64,000 nt of DNA, from positions 186,001-250,000 of the forward strand of contig DIYL01000047.1 in assembly GCA_002428985.1 (NCBI GenBank), in the 5' to 3' direction. This document shows, in pieces, positions 25,513-34,599 of this stretch; within the stretch, counting starts at the first letter, position 1, and each line of letters begins with the position of its first letter. This stretch comes from Anaerolineales bacterium UBA6055. Lineage in GTDB: Bacteria; Chloroflexota; Anaerolineae; Aggregatilineales; Phototrophicaceae. Below the pieces are notes generated by a model, which searched no databases, had not been told where the DNA came from, and worked only from the letters and a program-made list of their open reading frames with translations. The position numbers and the translations under genes were made by a program.

Positions 25513-26409
25513 ATGGAAAATCTCGTGATCATCACCTGTGCGTTAACAGGCGGTATACACGGTAAAGAAGCTAACCCCAACTTACCGGAACAACCCGATG
25601 AGATTGTCGAGCAAGGCATTGCCGCATGGGAAGCTGGTGCATCTGTACTCCATGTGCATGCCCGCAAACCCGATGGATCGAACACTACGGACAAAGCGAT
25701 CTTTGCTGAAATTCATGAACGGCTCTGCACAGAAACTGACGCGATTATTCAGCTTACAACAGGTGGGAGCCCCTTATTGCCAATCACAGAACGCGTAAAA
25801 AACGTGTTTCATGCACCAGAAATGGCATCACTCAATATGGGATTACTGAATTTTTTTATACGTGGTGAGCAAGTCTTCTTCCCTAATCATCGCTCCGATA
25901 TTGAACACTTCGCTAAAGAAATGAAAGTGCGCGGGGTCAAACCAGAATTTGAAGTCTACAATCATGTCATGCTAGAAGAAGTGAGCCACCTGCTGAGCCT
26001 GAATATCTTCGAACCACCGTATGCCGTAAATTTTGTCCTGCATACTCCGACACAAGGTGGTGCAAAAGGCACGCCACAAAATCTTGTTGAAATGGTCGGT
26101 CGACTCCGTGATTTGCCTGTGCCACAAGATGAACTACGGGTGACGGTCAGCGCGATGGGGCGCACTCAATTACCGATTACAACAATTGGATTGGCAATGG
26201 GTCTCAATGTTCGGGTGGGTATGGAAGATAATGTATATTATCGTTATGGCGAGTTGCTAGAGAATAATGCCCAGTTAGTCGAACGAACTGTACGGATTGC
26301 GAAAGAGTTAGAGCGTCGTCCAGCAACGCCTGACGAAGCGCGTGAATTACTCGACACTCGCGGGCGTAAACAAGGTCAATTACCAGAGGTGATACATGAC
26401 AGTCATTAA
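25513..26409 (+). CDS. beta-keto acid cleavage enzyme (BKACE, DUF849 family)
   Basis: BKACE enzymes condense a beta-keto acid with acetyl-CoA to give acetoacetate and a new CoA ester. Hallmarks present: ITCALTGGIHGKEANPNLPEQPDEI at the start, GASVLHVHARKPDGS with the zinc-binding HxH, LTTGGSP, and the C-terminal MGLNVRVGMEDNVYY. The protein is 298 residues from the ATG at 25513 (GAGG upstream); an ATG at 25486 would add nine residues and overlap the decarboxylase. Its 3' end overlaps the dehydrogenase gene by 14 bp. Known substrates include 3-keto-5-aminohexanoate and dehydrocarnitine; the one here cannot be read from sequence. Confidence 0.9.
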   Translation: MENLVIITCALTGGIHGKEANPNLPEQPDEIVEQGIAAWEAGASVLHVHARKPDGSNTTDKAIFAEIHERLCTETDAIIQLTTGGSPLLPITERVKNVFHAPEMASLNMGLLNFFIRGEQVFFPNHRSDIEHFAKEMKVRGVKPEFEVYNHVMLEEVSHLLSLNIFEPPYAVNFVLHTPTQGGAKGTPQNLVEMVGRLRDLPVPQDELRVTVSAMGRTQLPITTIGLAMGLNVRVGMEDNVYYRYGELLENNAQLVERTVRIAKELERRPATPDEARELLDTRGRKQGQLPEVIHDSH

Positions 26410-27304
26410 ACGGATCGCTATTATCGGTGCGGGGACTATGGGGCGTATGATTTCACTGCAAATCGCGCGACACGGCTTTCCAGTAACGCTCTATGATATT
26501 CAATCGGAGATGTTAACCGATGCAAAACAAGCCCAGCGTGACTATCTTGCGGGTTGGATGAGTGCCGGTGACATTACCATCACTGATAGCGAAACCATCT
26601 TAGCGCGTATTACGCTATCATCCGATTTGCTTGAAGCTGTTAAAGATGCCGATCTTGTGATTGAAGCTGTGCCTGAACAAGTGGACCTTAAACGCAAAGT
26701 CTTCAAACAGCTTGATGCGGTTATGCGGGAACATGCCATTATTGCGACCAATAGCTCGTCTATCCGTGTCAGTCTCTTAGAAGACGCAACCGAACGTCCC
26801 GAGCAAGTTGCTAATTTTCACTTTTATACGCCTGTTTGGGATAGCCCAATGGTTGAAGTGGGGGGCGGTACACAAACATCATCGGATGTTTTAGATGCTC
26901 TCTCAGAATTTGCGATCGCAATCGGAATTTTGCCCCTGCGTGTCCAAAAGGAAAGTACCGGATTCATTTTTAATCGCGTGTGGCGTGCCATCAAACGTGA
27001 GGTTCTGCGTGTAGCAGATAGCGGGGTCGCGTCGTTTGAAGATATTGATCGTGCATGGATGATTAAATATGGTACGCATGATTTACCACCATTTGCACAG
27101 ATGGATCGCATCGGGTTGGATGTTGTACAAGCAATTGAGGAGCATTACGCTAGGGAAAGTGGGGATCCAGCGGATTTGCCCCCACCCATTCTCACGGAAA
27201 AAGTGGCACGTGGTGATCTTGGGCAGAAAACTGGATGTGGATTTTATACTTATCCGAATCCATCCTATGCACAATCGGATTTCTTAAAACCCGACAAAAG
27301 CTGA
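26396..27304 (+). CDS. 3-hydroxyacyl-CoA dehydrogenase family protein
   Basis: A 302-residue NAD-dependent dehydrogenase. The Rossmann motif GAGTMG is at residues 11-16, the catalytic histidine region is NFHFYTPVWDSPMVEV, and a C-terminal helical domain has TGFIFNRVWRAIKREVLRV. The group includes L-carnitine dehydrogenase and 3-hydroxybutyryl-CoA dehydrogenase. The 14-bp overlap with the BKACE gene implies translational coupling, so it probably makes the beta-keto acid that BKACE cleaves. GAGGTG precedes the ATG. Confidence 0.88.
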   Translation: MTVIKRIAIIGAGTMGRMISLQIARHGFPVTLYDIQSEMLTDAKQAQRDYLAGWMSAGDITITDSETILARITLSSDLLEAVKDADLVIEAVPEQVDLKRKVFKQLDAVMREHAIIATNSSSIRVSLLEDATERPEQVANFHFYTPVWDSPMVEVGGGTQTSSDVLDALSEFAIAIGILPLRVQKESTGFIFNRVWRAIKREVLRVADSGVASFEDIDRAWMIKYGTHDLPPFAQMDRIGLDVVQAIEEHYARESGDPADLPPPILTEKVARGDLGQKTGCGFYTYPNPSYAQSDFLKPDKS

Positions 27305-27307
27305 TGG

Positions 27308-27338
27308 TGTGCAGAGCGGCCACATTCCCCTCTGCACA
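27308..27338. terminator. palindrome between convergent genes, possible bidirectional terminator
   Basis: 9-bp arms TGTGCAGAG / CTCTGCACA around 13 nt, 3 nt after the dehydrogenase stop and 16 nt from the epimerase stop. No strong T-run on either side. It may instead be another dispersed palindrome. Confidence 0.45.
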
Positions 27339-27353
27339 ATAATGCTTTAAGTT

Positions 27354-28334
27354 CTAGGATGATTGCATCTCGTTGTGATAATATTCAATAATCTGGTCGA
27401 TTGTGTCATCGAGTGGTGTTTCCGGTTGCCAACCGATGGCGTTATTGATTTTTTCGATACTCGGAACACGCCGACGAAAATCTTCAAAACCGGGTTTTTG
27501 ATACGCATCATCGTACGAAATAAGCTTAATCTCTGATGCACTATCGGCACGATCCCGCACCCGTTCTGCCAATTCCATAATCGAGACTTCTTCATTGCTA
27601 CCGATGTTATATAACTCACCAATTGTCGCATCTTCTTCGGCTAGCCCATGTATTGCCTTGACGACATCATAGACATTGCCGAAGCATCGTTGTTGTTGAC
27701 CATCGCCATATACTTGGATTGGCTCATGTGCGATTGCCCATTTGACAAAGCGAGGTACAACCATTCCATACTGCCCAATCTGACGTGGACCGACCGTATT
27801 AAACAGGCGGAATAACGTCACAGGCAAATTGACCTCTTGATAATATGCTAGGGACAGAAATTCATCGATTGCTTTGGACGCTGCATAACTCCAACGACTG
27901 CGAATTGTCGGACCCGATAAGGTATCGTCTTCCTCTTTAAACGGGAATTTTACACCTTTACCATAGACCTCGGATGTTGAAGCGATGAGCGTACGTCGAC
28001 GATAGCGCCGTGCTGTTTTGAGGATGGTTTCTGTACCACCGATGTTAACTTCAATCGTATTGATGGGGCTATCGATAATGTTTTTGACACCGACGGCTGC
28101 CGCTAAATGGAAAATTAGATCGCACTCACTGACGAGACGATCAATCACATTAACATTGCGGATGTCTTCAATTGCATAATGGAATTTGGGATTATCCGTG
28201 AGATGTTCAATATTTTTGAATTGTCCGGTTGTGAGGTTATCAATAATGGTAACTTCGTAACCGTTTTTGAGAAGTTGTTCTGAGAGATGACTACCGATAA
28301 AACCTGCGCCACCTGTAATTAATGCACGTACCAT
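27354..28334 (-). CDS. NAD-dependent sugar-nucleotide epimerase/dehydratase (extended SDR)
   Basis: A 326-residue extended short-chain dehydrogenase acting on a nucleotide sugar. GGAGFIGSHL at 7-16 binds NAD. The catalytic set is the S/T near ASTSEVYG with YAASK (Tyr and Lys). The C-terminal half (GPRQIGQYGMVVPRFV, QVYGDGQQQRCFGNVYDVVKAI) resembles UDP-glucose 4-epimerase and UDP-glucuronate decarboxylase relatives. The exact reaction is undecided. GGAAGG precedes the ATG. Confidence 0.9.
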   Translation of the reverse strand: MVRALITGGAGFIGSHLSEQLLKNGYEVTIIDNLTTGQFKNIEHLTDNPKFHYAIEDIRNVNVIDRLVSECDLIFHLAAAVGVKNIIDSPINTIEVNIGGTETILKTARRYRRRTLIASTSEVYGKGVKFPFKEEDDTLSGPTIRSRWSYAASKAIDEFLSLAYYQEVNLPVTLFRLFNTVGPRQIGQYGMVVPRFVKWAIAHEPIQVYGDGQQQRCFGNVYDVVKAIHGLAEEDATIGELYNIGSNEEVSIMELAERVRDRADSASEIKLISYDDAYQKPGFEDFRRRVPSIEKINNAIGWQPETPLDDTIDQIIEYYHNEMQSS

Positions 28335-28446
28335 AAGCCTGTCCTTCCGGTGCAGATACGGGAGGATATTACCAGACCTTATCCAACACGGCTACGCTAT
28401 AATCTATAACGTCAGGTGGGCGTATGGTACGCGAGACGTTGAAATA

Positions 28447-28914
28447 TTATCGATCTGCCATAATTTGTGCGAGTTTTTCTTCACCTACGGCGCGATCAAC
28501 CACCCAATCTTGAATAATCGGCTTGGATTGTTGTGCAAAAAAGCGTCCAAGTACCTGCATAATACGACCAGCAAATCCATCAGACATCACAATGATCGAA
28601 CGACCGTCCATGCCTGACTCACTCATTGCTGTCAGCACCTCATTGAGGCGGGCTTTTAGATAAGGTGTCATCTGGAAGTCATCGCTAGAAATGTCTTGGA
28701 GTGAATGGAATGGCATACTACGATCCCACTCTGCGACAATTTTTAGACTGGTATCGATGTAGACGTCAATTGTATCCCGACGGGAATTTTTGACTTCGAT
28801 CATATAGGCTGCACCATCGTACAACCACTGGAATGTTACTGCATCCGAAAGATGTACAAGACTACTATCGCTACGATCAGGAAGCGTAGCTTGTGCGACA
28901 TTATGCTGACTCAT
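28447..28914 (-). CDS. distant STAS-like protein
   Basis: A 155-residue protein from the ATG at 28914 (GGGAG upstream; an in-frame TTG at 28929 is also open). The C-terminal half, RSIIVMSDGFAGRIMQVLGRFFAQQSKPIIQDWVVDRAVGEEKLAQI, follows the same strand-helix-Trp-helix pattern as the 16.5-18.5 kb cluster, and the N-terminal half contains VYIDTSLKIVAEWDRS. It is longer than the cluster members and clearly diverged. Relationship and function are tentative. Confidence 0.55.
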   Translation of the reverse strand: MSQHNVAQATLPDRSDSSLVHLSDAVTFQWLYDGAAYMIEVKNSRRDTIDVYIDTSLKIVAEWDRSMPFHSLQDISSDDFQMTPYLKARLNEVLTAMSESGMDGRSIIVMSDGFAGRIMQVLGRFFAQQSKPIIQDWVVDRAVGEEKLAQIMADR

Positions 28915-29112
28915 TTTATCTCCCAACACAGATATGAGTATCAGATGAGTACATCCTATACCAATAATCGTGTAACAAAAATATTGAAACCGTTAGATTT
29001 TCTTAACGAATGCCCTTTGGTTTAATTGGCAACGTATGAAAGCCACGTAATAAAGAGTTTATTCAGACATCTCTTTGTGCTATTTCATCCATTTCTCCGG
29101 CTATAATGATTT

Positions 29113-29128
29113 TGTACTGTATGGTACA
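29113..29128. promoter_or_regulatory. TGTAC-N6-GTACA palindrome upstream of the Ser/Thr kinase gene
   Basis: A 5-6-5 palindrome that begins 6 bp after a TATAAT at 29102-29107 and lies 32 bp before the kinase ATG. Its position over the likely transcription start would suit a repressor site. No -35 could be fixed. Confidence 0.35.
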
Positions 29129-29160
29129 CTTGTTGCGGAGAATTTTATCAGAGTTTAAAT

Positions 29161-31047
29161 ATGCACACGTTCCAGAATCGCAATTTCCTCACATATATCG
29201 TGTACGGGATATTTTTTTATTGTCTGTCATACATCATCATTGGCGTGCCATACGAATACACCGATGATCTTGCGCGGGAAACACGTCTACATAGTGCAGT
29301 CTTTGACGCGAGTATCTTATCTGTTGAAGTATTTGTCTTTTATTTTGCTGTCTTTGATGTTGCCCTCATGTTGTTGGCAATCTGGTTAACGTGGAGTATT
29401 TTTCGTAATCCTGAGGCTCAGCTTGGCACAAAAATTGTCACACTGGGGATACTCAGTATACCTGTATCAAGTCTCGATATTTATCAAGATGCCGCATTTC
29501 CTGAATTATTCCGCATTCTGTTCGGCTTAGTCCCAATTCTGCCAGTGTTTTTTATTATGTATCTTATTATCACGTTTCCTGATGGAAAGTTTGTCTTTTC
29601 ATGGACACGTTGGATTCCTGCTATCTCGACAGTCCTCACTGTTGTTGCAGGGGCGCTGATTGAGTTTGACCCTATTATTGTTGTCATCGTAACACTCTCA
29701 TTTATTATTGCAGCATTTTTTGCTCAGATTCAGCGATATCGCTTACATACCACGCCCACACAGCGCCAACAAACGAAATGGGTTTTGTTCGGATTCATCA
29801 TTTTTTGTGGCGCTGCAATTTTGCGTACGATTATTGATGACGTGTTTGTAGATCCAGTATTTACTGACTTTACAGCCGGCATCGCTATATATGAAATGAC
29901 ATTTTCGTTCTTTTTGTGGTATATGCCGAGCACTGTATTAATTGTGAGTTTTGCGATTGCAATCCGTGAACAGCGCCTCTGGGATATTGAACTTGTTGCC
30001 AATCGATCTTTAGTCTATTCAGCTGTTATTCTCGTCCTTGGATTTATTTATATCGCTCTAGTTGGCTTGCTCTTGCAACTATTGGACTCTGAAAATTTTG
30101 TTGTTGCAATTATTGTCAGTGGATTGGTACCGCTGACATTGTTTAATCGTATTCGCAGTATTCTACAACGTGTGATCGACCATCGGTTATTTGGTTTACG
30201 CTATGACTTGAATATGGTTCTCGAGGCGCAACACGAGCTTCAGAATTTACCCGATACATCACGGGTTGTCGGTGAATATCCACTGCTTAAGCCAATTGGC
30301 AAAGGGGGAATGGGAGAAGTCTATCAAACAACCTACCGAGGCGAACCAGCAGCAATTAAGCTTCTCTCCGATACACATCTTGATAATAACGAGCTACAGA
30401 TGCGCTTCCAAAACGAAATTAACATCTTAAACGGTTTACATCATCCCGGTATTGTCAAGCTGTTAGACTTCAATATCGAACAGGACACACCATTTTATAT
30501 AATGAATTATGTAAACGGTAAAAGCCTAAATCAACTCATGACTGTGCAGGGGAAATTACCCTTAGATCAAGCGTTAGAAATCGCTCGTGATATGGCGTAT
30601 ATATTAGATTACATGCATAGTAAAAATATCATCCATAGAGATATCAAACCTGCAAATCTAATGGTGCAAGACGATAATCGCGTTGTAATCCTTGACTTTG
30701 GCTTGTCAAAAATTGTTGGGCAAAATCTAGATACGCGCTCAAATGCGGTTGGAACAATTGCGTACATGGCTCCTGAGCAAATTATTGCGGATGCTCAAAT
30801 TGATAAATATACAGATATTTATGCCCTTGGGGCTGTGTTATATGAAATGATTGCTGGATTTCCACCGTTCACCGGTAATTTCCCTGCTGTGCTCTTTTCA
30901 CATCTCAATAAACCCGTGCCAGATATTCGAGATGTTATGCCGGGAGTACCGGAGCAGACTAGCTCGGTGATTCAGACAGCATTGGCAAAATCCCCCCAAG
31001 ATCGCTTTGCAACTGCTGGTGAACTTGCTAAGGCTCTACAAATCTAA
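29161..31047 (+). CDS. membrane Ser/Thr protein kinase with N-terminal multi-helix sensor region
   Basis: A 628-residue protein. Residues 1-345 hold about nine to ten membrane helices ending in FNRIRSILQRVIDHRLFGLRYD, a linker usually seen before histidine-kinase modules in Chloroflexota-like proteins. Residues about 374-625 are a Hanks-type kinase: IGKGGMGEVY, AAIK, HRDIKPANLMV (about 491), DFGLSK and GTIAYMAPEQ are all intact, so it should be active. The kinase faces the cytoplasm. FHA proteins at 8990 and 9632 are possible readers of its phosphorylation. A TGTAC/GTACA palindrome lies upstream. Confidence 0.92.
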   Translation: MHTFQNRNFLTYIVYGIFFYCLSYIIIGVPYEYTDDLARETRLHSAVFDASILSVEVFVFYFAVFDVALMLLAIWLTWSIFRNPEAQLGTKIVTLGILSIPVSSLDIYQDAAFPELFRILFGLVPILPVFFIMYLIITFPDGKFVFSWTRWIPAISTVLTVVAGALIEFDPIIVVIVTLSFIIAAFFAQIQRYRLHTTPTQRQQTKWVLFGFIIFCGAAILRTIIDDVFVDPVFTDFTAGIAIYEMTFSFFLWYMPSTVLIVSFAIAIREQRLWDIELVANRSLVYSAVILVLGFIYIALVGLLLQLLDSENFVVAIIVSGLVPLTLFNRIRSILQRVIDHRLFGLRYDLNMVLEAQHELQNLPDTSRVVGEYPLLKPIGKGGMGEVYQTTYRGEPAAIKLLSDTHLDNNELQMRFQNEINILNGLHHPGIVKLLDFNIEQDTPFYIMNYVNGKSLNQLMTVQGKLPLDQALEIARDMAYILDYMHSKNIIHRDIKPANLMVQDDNRVVILDFGLSKIVGQNLDTRSNAVGTIAYMAPEQIIADAQIDKYTDIYALGAVLYEMIAGFPPFTGNFPAVLFSHLNKPVPDIRDVMPGVPEQTSSVIQTALAKSPQDRFATAGELAKALQI

Positions 31048-31136
31048 GTAGCGAATTTGCCGTATGCCAACCTATTGCACTCGGTTATGATAAGAGCATA
31101 GTGTTTTTAGTATTGCCTCAATAAGGAGAACGATTT

Positions 31137-32948
31137 ATGCCCCCAACCAATCAAGTCCCTGACCGTAGTGACATCCCCAAAGAACAAACATGGAATTCGG
31201 AAAGTGTTTTTGCAGATTTTGACACATGGCGCACAGAATATGAATCTGTTCGTGAAGAACTCCCAAAGATTGCCCCATATAATGGCACAATTTCATCAAG
31301 TCCTGAACAACTGACCGAATGGATGGACTTCTATAGCTTGCTAGCGCAACGTGTCAATAAGTTGGCGTTTTTCCCACGTATGTGGCTCGCATGTGATTCG
31401 GATAATGAAGTCGTCAAAGGCATACAGGCGCAATCATCGGCGCTGTATAGTCAATTTGCATCCAAAACGGCATTTGCTCGTCCAGAACTACTTGGTATGG
31501 ATGAAGCGACACTGCGTAGTTGGGTTACAGATCATGAGGCGTTAAGTGTCTATGATAAATACATTGACGATTTACTCCGACAGAAATCCCATGTTCGGTC
31601 GGCAGAAGTTGAAGAAATCATGGGAATGCTGTCCGAACCCTTTGGTGGGGTTGGTCAAGCCCGCCAGATTTTGACAAATACAGATCTTAAATTTGCTGAT
31701 GCAGTTGATAGTGACGGCAATACAGTTGGTATCACACAAAGTAACATGGACGGACTCAAAGGTAGTAAAGACCGTGACCTACGCCGTACAGCTTGGAATA
31801 GTTATGCTGATGCACACCTCGAATTTAAAAATACACTCGCGCAAATCTACCTGACATCCGTCAAGCAAAATGTGATGAATGCACGGGTACGTGGTTATGA
31901 AACTGTGCTGGAATCACGTCTTGCGCCCCATAATATTCCGGTCGAAGTCTTCCATAATCTAATCGACACATATAAGAAAAATATCCCGACATGGCATCGT
32001 TATTGGGATGTGCGTCGTCGTGCTCTCGGCTACGATACCATCCATCCATACGACATTTGGGCACCGTTGACCGATAATGAGCCTGTTGTTTCATTTGAAG
32101 ATGCGGTGGATATGATTGCAAAGGGGATGCACTGGCTTGGTGAAGATTACGTCACGACCATGAGCAAAGGCTGCCTCGAACAACGCTGGGTAGATTATGC
32201 GGTCAATAAAGGTAAACGTCAGGGTGCATTTTCATCAGGTACATATGATACCTATCCGTTTGTGATGATGAGCTTTGATAACAGCCTCGGTGCGATGAGT
32301 ACACTCGCACATGAACTTGGTCACTCAATGCACAGCTTAAATTCGCGCCGGACGCAACCTTATGTCTACAGTGGCTATTCCATGTTTGTTGCCGAGGTCG
32401 CATCCAACTTTAACCAAGTGATGACCCGCGCGCATCTGTTTGCACAAGATAATGATCGTGACTTTGAACTCGGAATGATCCAAGAAGCGATGGACAATAT
32501 TCATCGTTACTTCTTCATCATGCCGACGCTTGCTCGCTTTGAATATGAAGTGCATACTCGTGTGGAAAATGGTGAGCCTGTCACACCGGATACCCTCAAT
32601 GAAATCATGTCCCAATTTTACGCTGAAGGTTATGGCGACACGATGACGGATGATTCAGTTCGTACGGGGATCACATGGGCGCAATTTAATCACCTCTATG
32701 TGCCATATTACACCTTCCAATATGCGACAGGAATCTCGGCAGCCCATGCATTGGGAAATAACATCATGTACGGGGATGATGACGGCGCAGTTGATCGATA
32801 TTTGACCTTCCTCAAATCCGGTAGTCGCGATTATCCGATTAATGTGTTGGAACAAGCTGGTGTGGATATGTCTACACCACAAGCGGTTGAAGAAACATTC
32901 GGAGTATTATCGGATCTCGTTGACCGTCTTGAAGGGCTGATTGAATAA
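31137..32948 (+). CDS. pepF: oligoendopeptidase F (M3 family)
   Basis: Cytoplasmic zinc endopeptidase that trims oligopeptides. In 603 residues the zinc motif is H392-E-L-G-H396 within TLAHELGHSMH, with the distal Glu in the FVAEVASNFNQV helix. The C-terminal FQYATGISAAHALG block is typical of the M3B subfamily. AAGGAG precedes the ATG at 31137. It is a single gene between the kinase and the Uma2 gene. With the Taq carboxypeptidase at the left edge it indicates active intracellular peptide turnover. Confidence 0.95.
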   Translation: MPPTNQVPDRSDIPKEQTWNSESVFADFDTWRTEYESVREELPKIAPYNGTISSSPEQLTEWMDFYSLLAQRVNKLAFFPRMWLACDSDNEVVKGIQAQSSALYSQFASKTAFARPELLGMDEATLRSWVTDHEALSVYDKYIDDLLRQKSHVRSAEVEEIMGMLSEPFGGVGQARQILTNTDLKFADAVDSDGNTVGITQSNMDGLKGSKDRDLRRTAWNSYADAHLEFKNTLAQIYLTSVKQNVMNARVRGYETVLESRLAPHNIPVEVFHNLIDTYKKNIPTWHRYWDVRRRALGYDTIHPYDIWAPLTDNEPVVSFEDAVDMIAKGMHWLGEDYVTTMSKGCLEQRWVDYAVNKGKRQGAFSSGTYDTYPFVMMSFDNSLGAMSTLAHELGHSMHSLNSRRTQPYVYSGYSMFVAEVASNFNQVMTRAHLFAQDNDRDFELGMIQEAMDNIHRYFFIMPTLARFEYEVHTRVENGEPVTPDTLNEIMSQFYAEGYGDTMTDDSVRTGITWAQFNHLYVPYYTFQYATGISAAHALGNNIMYGDDDGAVDRYLTFLKSGSRDYPINVLEQAGVDMSTPQAVEETFGVLSDLVDRLEGLIE

Positions 32949-32974
32949 TGGAGAATCTAAATTAACTTTTGAAT

Positions 32975-32993
32975 GGGCGAACATGTTTCGCCC
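32975..32993. repeat. GGGCGAA...TTCGCCC palindrome between convergent genes
   Basis: 7-bp arms with a short centre, followed by CTACC, matching the GTAGGG-family pattern read from the other strand. It lies between the pepF and Uma2 stop codons. Confidence 0.55.
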
Positions 32994-32996
32994 TAC

Positions 32997-33590
32997 CTAA
33001 TTTTCTTCATCATCAAAATTGACATTTTCATATACATCTGCAAGCATTAATTTATAGCCAATTGAAGTCAATATAATAGCCTCATGTAAGCCACTTGCAT
33101 CACTCAGTTCCCAGATGTTATTGGCTTTACGCACAAAGCGTTCGATTCGTGCAGAATCTTGCGAGATCAGTACATATTCCTGTAAAGATGGGAGTTCTCG
33201 ATAATACTGGAATTTTTTCCCAGGGTCATAAGACTCTGTTGATGGTGACAAAATTTCAATAATCAATATTGGGTTGAGTAATGTCGCAATGGTATCTTCT
33301 GTAAACTTAGGCTCACCGCAAAAAACGCTGAAATCTGGGTAGGTCAATACATTAACCGTTTCAATTTTGACCATCATCTCGCCACCATTGACTTCACAAT
33401 CTTTGTCACGCAAATGTCCATACAATAGAAAATTTAGTGTACTGGTAATCTGATTATGTCGTCGGCTTGCACCAGCCATTGCAACAACATGGCCTTGTAG
33501 ATACTTATGGCGAATGTCACTTTGTTCTTCGAATTTATAGAATTCTTCTATAGTCATCTTTGGATTTTGGGATTTGGGATTAGCTGACAT
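32997..33590 (-). CDS. Uma2 family protein (DUF820, PD-(D/E)xK nuclease fold)
   Basis: A 197-residue protein from the ATG at 33590, where GGGAAA lies upstream; the longer open frame to 33668 adds residues with no family match. The Uma2/DUF820 pattern is clear: MTIEEFYKFEEQSDIRHKYLQGHVVAMAGA, YPDFSVFC with the metal-binding Asp, and IIEILSPSTESYDPGKKFQYYRELPSLQEYVLI. The fold is that of restriction-like nucleases. These genes are abundant in Cyanobacteria and Chloroflexota and often mobile; the biological role is unsettled. Confidence 0.9.
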   Translation of the reverse strand: MSANPKSQNPKMTIEEFYKFEEQSDIRHKYLQGHVVAMAGASRRHNQITSTLNFLLYGHLRDKDCEVNGGEMMVKIETVNVLTYPDFSVFCGEPKFTEDTIATLLNPILIIEILSPSTESYDPGKKFQYYRELPSLQEYVLISQDSARIERFVRKANNIWELSDASGLHEAIILTSIGYKLMLADVYENVNFDDEEN

Positions 33591-33681
33591 GTTTTCCCTT
33601 ATTGCTTGTGGATAGCTATATTGTATCACAAGCATATTGTTACAAAATGGTTTGAATATATAGAACATCCGATCATATGTG

Positions 33682-33739
33682 TTGACAAACCGAACAGATT
33701 TTCGTATTATACTGATAGGTTAATTAACTGATTGGTTAA
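33682..33739 (+). promoter_or_regulatory. promoter and ArsR-type operator of the HTH/SRPBCC pair
   Basis: TTGACA at 33682-33687 and TATTAT at 33705-33710 are separated by exactly 17 bp. Directly downstream are two direct repeats ACTGAT(A/T)GGTTAA (33711-33723 and 33727-33739), which also form the inverted repeat TTAAC-N6-GTTAA at 33724-33739. This fits an autoregulated ArsR operator overlapping the transcription start. Confidence 0.7.
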
Positions 33740-33757
33740 ATAAGGTCAGACAATATC

Positions 33758-34111
33758 ATGAAGAACGACGATGATAGGCTGAGTCAGACATTCGCGGCTT
33801 TGGCAAGCCCGATACGACGGGCAATTTTAGCACGGTTAGCTGAGGGAGAGGCAACCGTTAACGAACTTGCAGAACCGTTTGATAAGAGCTTACCAAACAT
33901 CTCGAAGCACATCAAAATATTGGAGGATGCAGGACTGATTACACGCGGTAGAAAGGCGCAATACCGCCCGTGCATCATAAACACCGCGCCGATTGAAGAC
34001 ATTGCCGACTGGACAGAGCAGTATCGCCAATTGTGGGAATCACGCTTTGACCAGATGGACGACTATATTCAACAAATGAAAGATAAAGGGGAGACAAACA
34101 ACAATGAGTGA
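33758..34111 (+). CDS. ArsR family HTH transcriptional regulator
   Basis: A 117-residue winged-helix regulator: FAALASPIRRAILARLAEGEATVNELAEPFDKSLPNISKHIKILEDAGLITRGRKAQYRPC. No CxC metal-binding motif, so it is of the non-metal ArsR type that accompanies SRPBCC genes. The stop overlaps the SRPBCC start by 8 bp. AAGG lies upstream of the ATG. Very probably it represses its own promoter at 33682-33739. Confidence 0.9.
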   Translation: MKNDDDRLSQTFAALASPIRRAILARLAEGEATVNELAEPFDKSLPNISKHIKILEDAGLITRGRKAQYRPCIINTAPIEDIADWTEQYRQLWESRFDQMDDYIQQMKDKGETNNNE

Positions 34112-34568
34112 CATTAAATCAAAAGATGCAATTGTTATCGAACGGATTGTAGACGCACCACAAGATCTTGTGTGGAAATTATGGACAGAGCCAGAATACT
34201 TCCAGAATTGGTACGGCCCAACAGGATTTTCGATACCTGTCGCAGAGATGGATGTGCAGGTTGGCGGTAAACGGCGCATTTGTATGGAATCGCCCGACGG
34301 CAACATGAAAATGTGGACAATTGGTGAATTCACCGTTGTAGATGCAACCGATAAGCTAGCCTACACCGAGAGCATATCCGATGAAGCAGGCAATATCATG
34401 ACACCCGAGGGCATGCCTGCCACAACAGAAGTTACTGTCATTCTAGAAACCGTTGATAATCAAACTAAAATGACTATGACCCACGCAGGTGTACCTGCCG
34501 ACTCACCGGGTAAATCGGGTTGGGAAATGGCATTTGATAAACTGGATGATCTCGTCAAAACATTGTAA
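34104..34568 (+). CDS. SRPBCC/AHSA1-domain protein
   Basis: A 154-residue START-like fold protein: IVIERIVDAPQDLVWKLWTEPEYFQNWYGPTGF at the N-terminus and SGWEMAFDKLDDLVKTL at the end are standard for the AHSA1 (Aha1-C-terminal-like) group. These proteins have a hydrophobic ligand pocket. It overlaps the ArsR gene by 8 bp, a widespread two-gene arrangement. Ligand unknown. Confidence 0.9.
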   Translation: MSDIKSKDAIVIERIVDAPQDLVWKLWTEPEYFQNWYGPTGFSIPVAEMDVQVGGKRRICMESPDGNMKMWTIGEFTVVDATDKLAYTESISDEAGNIMTPEGMPATTEVTVILETVDNQTKMTMTHAGVPADSPGKSGWEMAFDKLDDLVKTL

Positions 34569-34599
34569 GCACCCTATTCCATAAGACATTGAAGCTGCT

